Positions 27,499-34,571 of a DNA stretch of 64,000 bases are shown piece by piece (positions within the stretch are counted from its first letter, which is position 1; each line of letters opens with the position of its first letter). The notes beneath the pieces are model-generated. The model saw nothing but the letters and a program-made list of their open reading frames with translations. It did not search any database and had not been told where the DNA came from. The stretch spans positions 3,046 to 67,045 of the forward strand of contig DLRY01000046.1 in NCBI GenBank assembly GCA_002500665.1, given 5' to 3'. The DNA is from Opitutia bacterium UBA7876 (GTDB taxonomy: Bacteria; Verrucomicrobiota; Verrucomicrobiia; Opitutales; Seribacteraceae). A program made the translations under genes and the position numbers.

Positions 27499-27510
27499 GC
27501 CGGAAACTCC

Positions 27511-29448
27511 CTAGGGAACCCGAAGAGGTTCGCCAAGCTCAACCCGGATGGCTCGGATCATGGCGTCCGCATTCAGGGGATTCAAACCGGCCAGCATGAC
27601 CGAGACGTTTGGGTAAAGAACATCCTCTCCCTCGGCAGGCAAGAATACCAAGTTTTCGTATTTCCTAACCATGAGCCTGGGGTTGGTCTTGCTCTGAACG
27701 TCCTCGAAGGATGCGCCTGCAAGCTCGAGAGCTTTGAGGTACTTCTCCATCTTTTCGTCCATTGCCCTTTGGGTCAGAGGTCGCTCGACCTCTTTCTCCT
27801 CCTCGGTGAAAACAGAATTTCCGCGCTTGTCGATAGACTTAACCTGAATTTTATCGATGTCCTTAAGGACAAGAATCCCGTTCCTCACTACCAACCCGGC
27901 CGACTTCGATTTTATGCCGGACGCCAGAACCCCCTTCCAAAGCCGGCTCGAGAATTCCCTTTCATAAAAGCTCGAGTCCTTTTCCAGTTCAAGCCCGATG
28001 GATGAGAAAAGTTGGTCCGTTTCTCCTACCAGGTAGCTTAGATCAGAGGGAGAAACCGGGCTTCCCCTTGCGTATTCTTCACTCGTTATGCGCAAGGAGC
28101 CTAGCGAGACTTCGTCCGGCATAACGCTCAGGGCAAATTCCTTGTCCTTCACGCCGACCTGCATCCCCCAGGAAGTGCGAAACAGGGAGAAGGCATCCTT
28201 CAAGGCAACGAGATTATCCGCCTCCACCTGCTTTCCTTTGTAGGCATTATAGTTGAAAAGCGCGACGGCCAGGGCTGCGAAACTGTCCTCGCCTTGGGGG
28301 TTTTGCTCGGCGAACTTCTCCTCGACGCGTTTTACGATCAGTGAAAGTTCATCCGCCTTGGCCTTGAACTCCGGCCCCAGTGCAGTGACGTCGAACATCG
28401 GAGCAACAACCGGGTCGGGCGGATCCTCCACCTCGGGAGGAGAATCGACCCGGGCAAGATCATCGGAAACGAGCTCTCCATCCTGGTAGGTTTCATCCTT
28501 CAGGATGGTTCCATCCTTTGTCCTGAGGGTCCTACTGCCATCCCTCTTTCCGGACCTGTAGGAACCTTCGTCGTACTTTTGACCGTCGTTATGCCAAAGG
28601 GCGTAACGACCATCCTTAAAACCATCGGCATAGAAGGTTTCGGCCGCCTTCTGTCCATTGGGGTGCCAATTCGTCATCCGGCCATGAAGCTTGCCGTCCT
28701 TGAAGAAACTCTCCTCGCTCTTTTGACCATCCTCGTGCCAAGTCATTCTCATGCCGTTCAATAATCCCAAGCTATAACTGGATTCGGTCATCCTGTTCCC
28801 ATTCGCATAGTAGCCGACTATCCTGCCGCTCCCCTTGGAAAAGGCGCTTAGCGGACACTCTTCGCCATCAGGTTTCCAGGAAAAGGCCCGAAAGGGTCTG
28901 CCATTCTCAAATTCGACCAAGTCCGCTACTTGATCGGTATCGAAAAAACGACGAACACTCCATCCGCTGAAGGCTTCATCGGCACCGAGGAGAAACACGC
29001 GACCCTCTCTTTCCTCCAGGTCAGAGGCATCGGTAGCGTTTCCCTCGACTGCAGCCTGGTCGAAGGGAACTCCCTTTTCGGCGCCGCCACTCTCGTGCTC
29101 AGGATTGCCAGGATCGGCTTCAAAGGATCCTCCTAGAAAATAAAACGCAATGCAGGCAAGCCCCAACCCTACAAGGATAACCGTGAGAATTGTATTAAGC
29201 GCTCCGCCCGCACCTCCCTTGAGCACGATTCGCTTGCCTTCATCGGTTTCTTCTTCTTGGGCGAAATCCTCATCCGGAACTAGATCCAAGGCCTTCGATA
29301 TGGAAACCCATTCGTCCTCTCCCACTGTGCAAATATGGTCCCCGGGATCGAAGGAACCTTCCTCCACTTTTCGCTTGATCTCATTCAAGCCGTAAGGACC
29401 TACGCTCTCACCGTCCTTGTTTACCCAGTGTAGATCTGAATCCCCCAT
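27511..29448 (-). CDS. Membrane protein: GYF_2 domain, MORN/YwqK repeats, C-terminal extracytoplasmic region
   Basis: A 645-residue protein with four parts. Residues 5-55 form a GYF_2 domain (LHWVNKDGESVGPYGLNEI). A single helix lies at about 84-107. About 150-330 carry MORN-type repeats with the phrase WHxDGQK or WHPNGQK (three clear copies) and the leading SWKPDGEECP motif shared with the protein at 33291. The last 300 residues are unrecognised, probably extracytoplasmic. GYF_2 would be cytoplasmic, the MORN part outside. It is divergent from a GYF-nuclease protein across 223 bp, suggesting shared regulation. Confidence 0.75.
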   Translation of the reverse strand: MGDSDLHWVNKDGESVGPYGLNEIKRKVEEGSFDPGDHICTVGEDEWVSISKALDLVPDEDFAQEEETDEGKRIVLKGGAGGALNTILTVILVGLGLACIAFYFLGGSFEADPGNPEHESGGAEKGVPFDQAAVEGNATDASDLEEREGRVFLLGADEAFSGWSVRRFFDTDQVADLVEFENGRPFRAFSWKPDGEECPLSAFSKGSGRIVGYYANGNRMTESSYSLGLLNGMRMTWHEDGQKSEESFFKDGKLHGRMTNWHPNGQKAAETFYADGFKDGRYALWHNDGQKYDEGSYRSGKRDGSRTLRTKDGTILKDETYQDGELVSDDLARVDSPPEVEDPPDPVVAPMFDVTALGPEFKAKADELSLIVKRVEEKFAEQNPQGEDSFAALAVALFNYNAYKGKQVEADNLVALKDAFSLFRTSWGMQVGVKDKEFALSVMPDEVSLGSLRITSEEYARGSPVSPSDLSYLVGETDQLFSSIGLELEKDSSFYEREFSSRLWKGVLASGIKSKSAGLVVRNGILVLKDIDKIQVKSIDKRGNSVFTEEEKEVERPLTQRAMDEKMEKYLKALELAGASFEDVQSKTNPRLMVRKYENLVFLPAEGEDVLYPNVSVMLAGLNPLNADAMIRAIRVELGEPLRVP

Positions 29449-29671
29449 GGTGATTCGCTACCACGCCGCAATCATGTTTTCAAGTTTCCATTTTTACGTG
29501 CAAAGAATCTTTGTTCTCAAAGACGCGACATCGCCAAGACCTTCTTCTTGACCCCATATGCGGCATCCTTTTTGCTCAAAAATATGATTTTATCAGGAAA
29601 TCCTTTAGAAATAGTTCGGAACGTTAGCTAGCAATGGCCCGCTTATCACCGGGGAGGACTGCTTTTCGAAA

Positions 29672-30430
29672 ATGAAGGCATACGTTGGAAGGAACGGACA
29701 AAACTTGGGCCTTTTTTCCATCGAGCAAATAAGGGGTGAGATCGAGGCGGGAAGACTTCACGAACAGGATCTTGCCTGCCACGACGGCGCCAACTGGATC
29801 CGCCTCAAGGACTTGCCCGGACTATTCCAGCAGCCCGCTGCCAAAGTCGACCGACCTGTAGGGGACAAAGAAAAGCCCAAGATAATATGGTTCATACTGC
29901 CCGTCTTCGCATGTTGCATCGTGGGGGTCTGGGGAATTTCAGCCCTGTTCTTCGGCAAGGAGAACGAGCAGGATTCCTCAAAGCAAGTTCTTTCATCAGA
30001 GACGCTAGAATGGAATCCTGATCAAGGGGAGAGCGATCAAGGTTCTTCAAAGCCAACTTTTTCATCAGGCACGCTTGAGTTGACTCCAGACCAAGTTGTG
30101 AAAGTGTATGATGGAGATACTTTCTTCGTGCATCTACCGGGTATACACGAAATCTTCGGCAACAATATATCCATCCGCATCAAAGGGATCGATACACCCG
30201 AGATGAGAGGAACAAGCGACGAAATCAAGGTCCTTGCGACCAAGGCTCGTGAACTGACGGAAAGAACCCTCAAGGAAGGGAAACGCATTCAGTTGCGAAA
30301 CCCCGAAAGGGGCAAATACTTCAGGATCGTGGCCGAAGTATGGGTAGACGGTAACGCTCTTGCCGACATACTGAAAGCCGAAGAATTGGCGCAGGACTAC
30401 GACGGTGAAGGCGAAAGGCCCACGTGGTAG
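29672..30430 (+). CDS. GYF_2 / membrane anchor / staphylococcal nuclease-like fusion
   Basis: A 252-residue protein. Residues 1-50 are a GYF_2 domain (NGQNLGLFSIEQIRGEI); a membrane helix lies at about 71-94; a linker with an imperfect tandem duplication (LSSETLEWNPDQ / FSSGTLELTPDQ) spans about 98-140; the thermonuclease (SNase) domain fills 138-252. Active-site text includes VYDGDTFFV, IRIKGIDTPEM (Arg, Asp, Glu) and YFRIVAEVW (second Arg), so it looks catalytically intact. The nuclease would face the periplasm. It pairs divergently with the other GYF_2 protein. Confidence 0.8.
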   Translation: MKAYVGRNGQNLGLFSIEQIRGEIEAGRLHEQDLACHDGANWIRLKDLPGLFQQPAAKVDRPVGDKEKPKIIWFILPVFACCIVGVWGISALFFGKENEQDSSKQVLSSETLEWNPDQGESDQGSSKPTFSSGTLELTPDQVVKVYDGDTFFVHLPGIHEIFGNNISIRIKGIDTPEMRGTSDEIKVLATKARELTERTLKEGKRIQLRNPERGKYFRIVAEVWVDGNALADILKAEELAQDYDGEGERPTW

Positions 30431-30528
30431 CCCATCCCCGACCTGCTCCGCCCGCTAATGATACAAACAATTAGATAGCCCTTGACAGAAGCCTCATCCG
30501 GGGAAGGATTGAACACTCAGTCTTTGCT

Positions 30529-31944
30529 ATGATTGGTCTTTCCGGGAGCATTCAATTTGTTACCTCCAGTATGGAGAGGTTTTCCGTGCGGGCGCATGCC
30601 TCGGTCAACAAGATCCTAAGTTCCGGGGATCCAGTAAGACGAGCGAGGCATGAAAATGATGCGGGAGCCATCAGTTTAGCGGCTAAGTTGTCATTCGACT
30701 CCGCCGCAAAAAGAAACTCGATAAGTTCCTTTCAAAATGCCATCTCGTTCATGCAGTTGCAGGAATCAGCCCTCAACCAGGCCGACAGGATATATCAGGA
30801 AATGATATCCCTGGCCTCCCTTGCGTCCGATCCGTCCGCTAATCAGGAGAACCGGCATTTGCTTGGTCAGCAGTTTGAGTCGCTCAGGCAGCAATCCTTG
30901 GACCTCAATCAAAGTACCTTCAATGACAGATACCTCTTCGATGAGCTTGCTGCATCAACGGATTACACCGTCGATTTTGCCTCCGGGCTTACGAACGACA
31001 CACCGGCGACCATCTCGGGTTCGCCAAAGGTCTGGGAGGTAACGAAGGATGTTTTGTACAACACCGGAAAGATGACCATCGACGTCAATTCGGGTACCGC
31101 GGGCGACCGCTACATGCTCAAGCAGGACAACCTTGTTATCTTCGACTCCGGTTCTTGGGACACGGCTGGCAACGCCAAAACCTATGATTATGACCGCTTC
31201 GAGATCGAGTACGGTCCCGATAAGGAAACCACTTTCAAGTTCATCGCTCAATCCGACGGAAACTCCAGCTCGGTTGACTTGGATGGCCCCGATGGGATAA
31301 AGGGGACAGCCGATGATGGAGTTCTCCCCTCGGACAATACCTTCGACAACAAACCCTACTACCTTAACAACTTGGGGCTAACCGACGACGGGACTAGTTC
31401 CGGAGTGGCAAACAGTTCGGAGGTTTTATACACTAACCAAGGCCAAGTCACCACCGCCAAGTCGAATCCCGACACGACTAATCTCACCCTGCGGATTGAA
31501 TCCAACACCCTCTTCCAGATCGGTGCCGAATTCACCAAACCGAACGCCGATGATATTCTGGTAGGTAATGCAAGCGACATACAGGTCGCGATGAAGCCAT
31601 TGGGTCTTGGCTTGCTTCTTTCTCAAGAAGCGGGAAACCCGCCCCTTTCAATTGCCACCGCATCCGAAGCAGTCAAAGCCCTGCAAAGCATCACCAAGGA
31701 GATTGAGGGAGTCGCAGAGCAATTAGGCACGCTCCGCAGTAACTTCACCAAGGTCGAACTTGCTATGGAAGGGGTACAAAAAAAGCTGGCCAGCCAAGAA
31801 AATGTCATGTCCATCATTTCGGACGAAGGCTTGGCTGAAGATTTGACTCAGCTTAGTAGAGATAGAATACTCCGATCCCAAAGCGCAGCCATCATGACAC
31901 AGGCAATCTCCGTTAACGAGGGAATCGTCGACTTGATTCTCTAA
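30529..31944 (+). CDS. Orphan flagellin-like protein
   Basis: A 471-residue protein with flagellin-type ends. The N-terminal helical part aligns by pattern with D0/D1: SVNKILSSG, ENDAGAISLAAKL (compare DDAAGLAI), then LQLQESALNQADRI-like heptads and MISLASLASDPS. The C-terminal part gives LGTLRSNFTKVELAMEGV and ILRSQSAAIMTQAISVNEGIVDLIL, like flagellin C-termini. The middle 250 residues are beta-rich and variable, as in flagellin D2/D3. No signal peptide is present, as expected for type III export. No hook, basal body or export genes are in the window. It could also be a FlgL-like protein; the strong C-terminal match favours flagellin. Confidence 0.72.
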   Translation: MIGLSGSIQFVTSSMERFSVRAHASVNKILSSGDPVRRARHENDAGAISLAAKLSFDSAAKRNSISSFQNAISFMQLQESALNQADRIYQEMISLASLASDPSANQENRHLLGQQFESLRQQSLDLNQSTFNDRYLFDELAASTDYTVDFASGLTNDTPATISGSPKVWEVTKDVLYNTGKMTIDVNSGTAGDRYMLKQDNLVIFDSGSWDTAGNAKTYDYDRFEIEYGPDKETTFKFIAQSDGNSSSVDLDGPDGIKGTADDGVLPSDNTFDNKPYYLNNLGLTDDGTSSGVANSSEVLYTNQGQVTTAKSNPDTTNLTLRIESNTLFQIGAEFTKPNADDILVGNASDIQVAMKPLGLGLLLSQEAGNPPLSIATASEAVKALQSITKEIEGVAEQLGTLRSNFTKVELAMEGVQKKLASQENVMSIISDEGLAEDLTQLSRDRILRSQSAAIMTQAISVNEGIVDLIL

Positions 31945-32004
31945 GGTCATTCCCCATTCGAGCCTTGTAAAAAGTGCCGGAGGACTTATAGCTTAGGGCA
32001 TTGG

Positions 32005-32094
32005 GGAAGGATGGCAGAGTGGTCTAATGCGGCGGTCTTGAAAACCGCTGAGCCGGAAACGGTTCCGGGGGTTCGAATCCCTCTCCTTCCGCCA
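32005..32094 (+). tRNA. tRNA-Ser (anticodon TGA)
   Basis: A 90-nt class II tRNA including encoded CCA. Acceptor GGAAGGA (32005-32011) pairs with TCCTTCC (32084-32090), discriminator G, CCA at 32092-32094. The anticodon loop CTTGAAA sits on a perfect GCGGT/ACCGC stem. A long variable arm (GCCG-GAAA-CGGT) and the T arm GGTTCGAATCC follow. It reads UCA codons. Confidence 0.96.
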
Positions 32095-32111
32095 TTCTCG
32101 TTAGACTGGAA

Positions 32112-32148
32112 TAAAAAAAGGGCCCGGAGTACAAGACTCCGAGCCCTT
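32112..32148 (-). terminator. Intrinsic terminator of the large noncoding RNA
   Basis: On the minus strand AAGGGCTCGGAGT (32148-32136) pairs with ACTCCGGGCCCTT (32130-32118) around a CTTGT loop: 13 pairs with one G-T wobble, followed by a run of T (to 32113). On the plus strand the hairpin is followed by TTAAAAGG, so it acts only leftward. No minus-strand gene upstream of it encodes a protein. Confidence 0.85.
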
Positions 32149-32946
32149 AAAAGGTTGGGACGGCGCTCGCCACACGCTCGTTCCCGGATGCCAGCATTTG
32201 GCGCATGTATAGCTGCTGACTCCCCGACGCCATTCGAAGAGGTATGTCTCCGTTTCGGCCTCATGACAGGGCCGTCGAATCAACTTTGGACTGAAACGAT
32301 TTTGAGGAAAGGCTTCTGGGCAACTTCAGCACTCCATGAGGAGTGGCTTCGGCTACTCGGCTACTCTCTGGTTACCTTCTGGATTGTAGCCACTTCGACT
32401 CAAGCACGCGTCTGGCAAGCCAGACTCGTACTTTCATCAATACGGGTATCGCCTCATACCTCTCAGGTCATTTGGGGTAACTACATCGCGGTGTAAGCCA
32501 CGAATCAAAACGGTCGAAGAATCTTACAATTCTCGACCAACCGAAACAACCAACTTATACCAAACCCGAAGGCTCTGCACGACACTCACTACCAATGTCA
32601 ATTGGTTGTAACATTTACTGGAAAGTCGCGGTAACGACCATGCCTCTTGGCAACCGCTATGATAAGCAGACGAGACCTGTCCTTTTATCAATAACTACGA
32701 AAGTCGCGGTCTCAATGCAACTTTCGCCCTCCCTGCGCTAAACGTGTTTTTCGCGAGCACGGCTCGCGATACGCAGAGGGTGACGTTTGCCTTCTCGATC
32801 AAACCCCAAGAGAGGCTCAAACGCGAAGGAGCGGAATTCTCCAGTAGAATCCGACCTTTAACCTGGCGTAAACCAGGCTTATCCATGTCTGGTCTTGTAT
32901 CCGACACAAGTGCCGGAGCCAATTCCTGAACATTCTGTCAAAGAAC
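32113..32946 (-). ncRNA. Candidate large structured noncoding RNA (~830 nt), unidentified class
   Basis: The limits are set by a sigma-70-like promoter (32953-32982) and an intrinsic terminator (32112-32148), both on the minus strand. The interior holds many perfect stems in minus-strand reading order. At 32916-32901, CCGGCA/TGTCGG closes on CTTG; at 32877-32862, CCTGG/CCAGG. At 32769-32751, TCGCGAGC/GCTCGCGA is nested in CTGCG/CGCAG. At 32726-32698 there is a 10-bp stem; at 32606-32591, ACCAAT/ATTGGT; at 32538-32512, GGTCGA/TCGACC plus GAAT/ATTC; at 32425-32410, GTCTGG/CCAGAC closes on CTTG; at 32344-32331, ACTCC/GGAGT. Reading frames inside are short and resemble no family. It lacks the hallmarks of tmRNA (tRNA-like ends with CCA), RNase P RNA (GAGGAAAGTCC) and rRNA. 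Size, structure and tRNA neighbour recall GOLLD and ROOL RNAs, but I cannot assign it. Confidence 0.7.
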
Positions 32947-32952
32947 GAAATC

Positions 32953-32982
32953 ATAATACTGTCACCCAAACGAACTTGTCAA
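32953..32982 (-). promoter_or_regulatory. Sigma-70-type promoter of the large noncoding RNA
   Basis: On the minus strand a perfect -35 TTGACA (32982-32977) and a -10 TATTAT (32958-32953, 5 of 6 to TATAAT) are separated by 18 bp. An A/T-rich stretch of nine A residues precedes the -35, like an UP element. Transcription would start near 32946. It is the best promoter match I found in the window. Confidence 0.72.
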
Positions 32983-33250
32983 ATTTTTTTTTCATAATTT
33001 ACTGATTATCATACTAATGTGAATATAACGTGAATATTCTGTGAATAAAGCTAAAGGAATATCGCAACGGTTACCAACATTCCCTTTTAAAGCCTAAAAG
33101 TATAATTTTTATAAGAATGTGAATGAGTTATGATTATAAATCTCGAGGGATTGTGAATAACTGAACCGCCCGAAAAAAAGTTTAGAAAAAATTTAGTTTT
33201 TTTCTTTTTTGGAAGAAAAAATAAAAAATGTCTAAGGGGTTGGATTCTCG
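32983..33250. other. AT-rich intergenic region with DnaA-box-like repeats (candidate replication origin)
   Basis: No gene is seen in this AT-rich stretch, which contains long A and T runs at 33174-33230. Five copies of TGTGAAT(A) face the same way at 33018, 33029, 33040, 33118 and 33152. The first three are exactly 11 bp apart. Copies at 33040-33048 and 33152-33160 read TGTGAATAA, the exact complement of TTATTCACA, which fits the DnaA box consensus TTATNCACA; the others differ at one or two positions. DnaA boxes beside an AT-rich segment are what an origin looks like, but no dnaA or dnaN gene is nearby. Binding sites for another regulator of the flanking promoters are the alternative. Confidence 0.45.
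33018..33048 (+). repeat. Three 11-bp-spaced TGTGAATA repeats
   Basis: TGTGAATAT (33018), CGTGAATAT (33029) and TGTGAATAA (33040) repeat with exact 11-bp period, one helical turn, so a bound protein would sit on one face of the DNA. Two further copies lie at 33118 and 33152. Confidence 0.75.
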
Positions 33251-33290
33251 ATGGTTGACTATTTCAATGAGGGTGGTTCATCTTGGTTGA

Positions 33291-34106
33291 ATGCAGCCAG
33301 TCCTATGCTCCGCAATCATGCTCCTCTCTCCACTTGGCAGCATCGAGGCAAACTCCACCCCAGCCTTCGACGTGGACGATCAAGGCATGCTAGCGAAGGT
33401 TCTGCAACATGCGGCCAAGGGAAGGTGGAATGAATTCCGGAACAAGTCTTTGCCTTTCGATGAGTTCAGGCAAAGGAACGGACGACAATACTTTCGCTCT
33501 GAAGAAGAACCTTTTTCCGGATGGTATGGACAATGGGACGATAACGGAACCTTGAGAAACCTACGTCACTTTTGGGGTGGAATCTCGTGGGGACCTATCT
33601 ACGGTTGGCGGACAAACGGCATGAAGTCTCACCAAGGAAACTACGAAAAAGGCAGGAAGCACGGAACTTTTTATTTTTGGAACGAAAACCTCACCAAGAT
33701 TAGGGAAACCAATTACAAGAACGGCAAACTGGACGGTAATTCCACAACTTGGTACGCGAGCGGCAGGGAAAGCTGTCGGCTATCCTTCAAATCGGGCAAG
33801 ATTCTTTCCGCCATCGGGTGGAAGCCCGATGGGCAAAGATGTCCGTCCACCAGAGTCACCGATGGGGTCGGCTTGGTTTTGCTCTACGCCGATGAGGAAA
33901 CGGGAACCAAACCGGCAACTCCCACCAAAGTGCAGCAGCTCGTAATTGAGAGATACGACAATGGAAACAAGCGGGAGGAAGGAACCTACCTGAACGGCAA
34001 AAAAGAAGGGCTTTGGATCTATTACCGCACCGACGGGACTGAATTCTTCAGGGAAACCTACCAGTCGGGCTCCCGGCAAAGACTCATCCAGTCCATAGAG
34101 CGTTAA
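33291..34106 (+). CDS. Secreted MORN/YwqK-repeat protein
   Basis: A 271-residue protein with a signal peptide (about residues 1-21, CSAIMLLSPLGSIEANS). MORN-type repeats follow: FSGWYGQWDDNGTLRN, IYGWRTNGMKSHQGNYEKGRKHG, KNGKLDGNSTTWYASGRES and RYDNGNKREEGTYLNGKKEG. It shares the marker WKPDGxxCP with the membrane protein at 27511-29448 (here IGWKPDGQRCPS), so the two are probably paralogous in that part. MORN/YwqK proteins are often listed as antitoxins, but no toxin is adjacent and I would not use that name. The start at 33291 gives a good signal peptide. Function unknown. Confidence 0.72.
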   Translation: MQPVLCSAIMLLSPLGSIEANSTPAFDVDDQGMLAKVLQHAAKGRWNEFRNKSLPFDEFRQRNGRQYFRSEEEPFSGWYGQWDDNGTLRNLRHFWGGISWGPIYGWRTNGMKSHQGNYEKGRKHGTFYFWNENLTKIRETNYKNGKLDGNSTTWYASGRESCRLSFKSGKILSAIGWKPDGQRCPSTRVTDGVGLVLLYADEETGTKPATPTKVQQLVIERYDNGNKREEGTYLNGKKEGLWIYYRTDGTEFFRETYQSGSRQRLIQSIER

Positions 34107-34120
34107 GCCGGATAATCGCC

Positions 34121-34561
34121 TCAGGGCGCTTCCTCGGGCGAATCGCCGTCCTCCGGCATGTCCCTTGGTCCCTCCGAATCGCCCGGCAATCGCTCGTGAA
34201 TTTGGTCGAGTTCCTCGGGAGGCGTCGTAAAACGTGTAAAGGTTTGCCTTTCGGTCGACTGGGTAATCTTGAGCAGCAGATCTTCGTTCTCCCGATCCAA
34301 GTAGAAAATCTGGAGAAGCTTGGAATGCGAATCATTGACCAGTTTCTTGCTGTCGTCGAAAGGAGAGAAATATTCGGGTTTCAATTTCTTCAACCTTGCG
34401 AGAGACTCGTCCAACTGGGGAAGCATTTGTTGCTTGCGCCCGATCAGGTCCATATCGGGGGCAACCTTCTTGGTCTTGAGCCAAGTATTCTCCTCGAGGA
34501 GAAGAGCATGAACATCCTCACACAAATCAAGGTGAGCCTTGATGACGCTTCTAGGCTCCAT
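34121..34561 (-). CDS. Small helical protein, FlgN-like in pattern
   Basis: A 146-residue protein, helical through about residue 110 with an acidic disordered tail. The heptad pattern LCEDVHALLLEENTWLK...MDLIGRKQQMLPQLDESLARL resembles FlgN-type flagellar chaperones, but the match is too weak for a name. The start at 34561 was chosen because it lies 10 bp after the TPR gene stop; the frame is open to 34666. It is the last gene of a minus-strand unit. Confidence 0.55.
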   Translation of the reverse strand: MEPRSVIKAHLDLCEDVHALLLEENTWLKTKKVAPDMDLIGRKQQMLPQLDESLARLKKLKPEYFSPFDDSKKLVNDSHSKLLQIFYLDRENEDLLLKITQSTERQTFTRFTTPPEELDQIHERLPGDSEGPRDMPEDGDSPEEAP

Positions 34562-34571
34562 TATGAAATCG

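Noticed and set aside
30482..30528. TTGACA upstream of the flagellin-like gene
   Set aside because: No -10 element at a suitable distance; no sigma-28 or sigma-54 pattern was found either.
32221..32290. TTCGACGG on the minus strand, resembling the start of tmRNA
   Set aside because: Only about 140 nt remain before the terminator, there is no tRNA-like 3' end with CCA, and no tag frame was found.
32011..32496. Plus-strand frame of 161 codons starting inside tRNA-Ser
   Set aside because: It begins within the tRNA and reads through the hairpins of the candidate RNA; the translation resembles no protein family.
32695..32922. Minus-strand frame of 75 codons inside the candidate RNA
   Set aside because: It is made largely of inverted-repeat sequence, and the translation shows no domain or hydrophobic pattern.
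32113..32946. RNase P RNA, 6S RNA or rRNA fragment as identity of the transcript
   Set aside because: The conserved RNase P core (GAGGAAAGTCC and matching 3' element) is missing, 6S RNA is far shorter, and no rRNA-like blocks were recognised.
33291..34106. Calling the MORN protein an antitoxin (YwqK)
   Set aside because: No toxin gene is adjacent and the protein is secreted.
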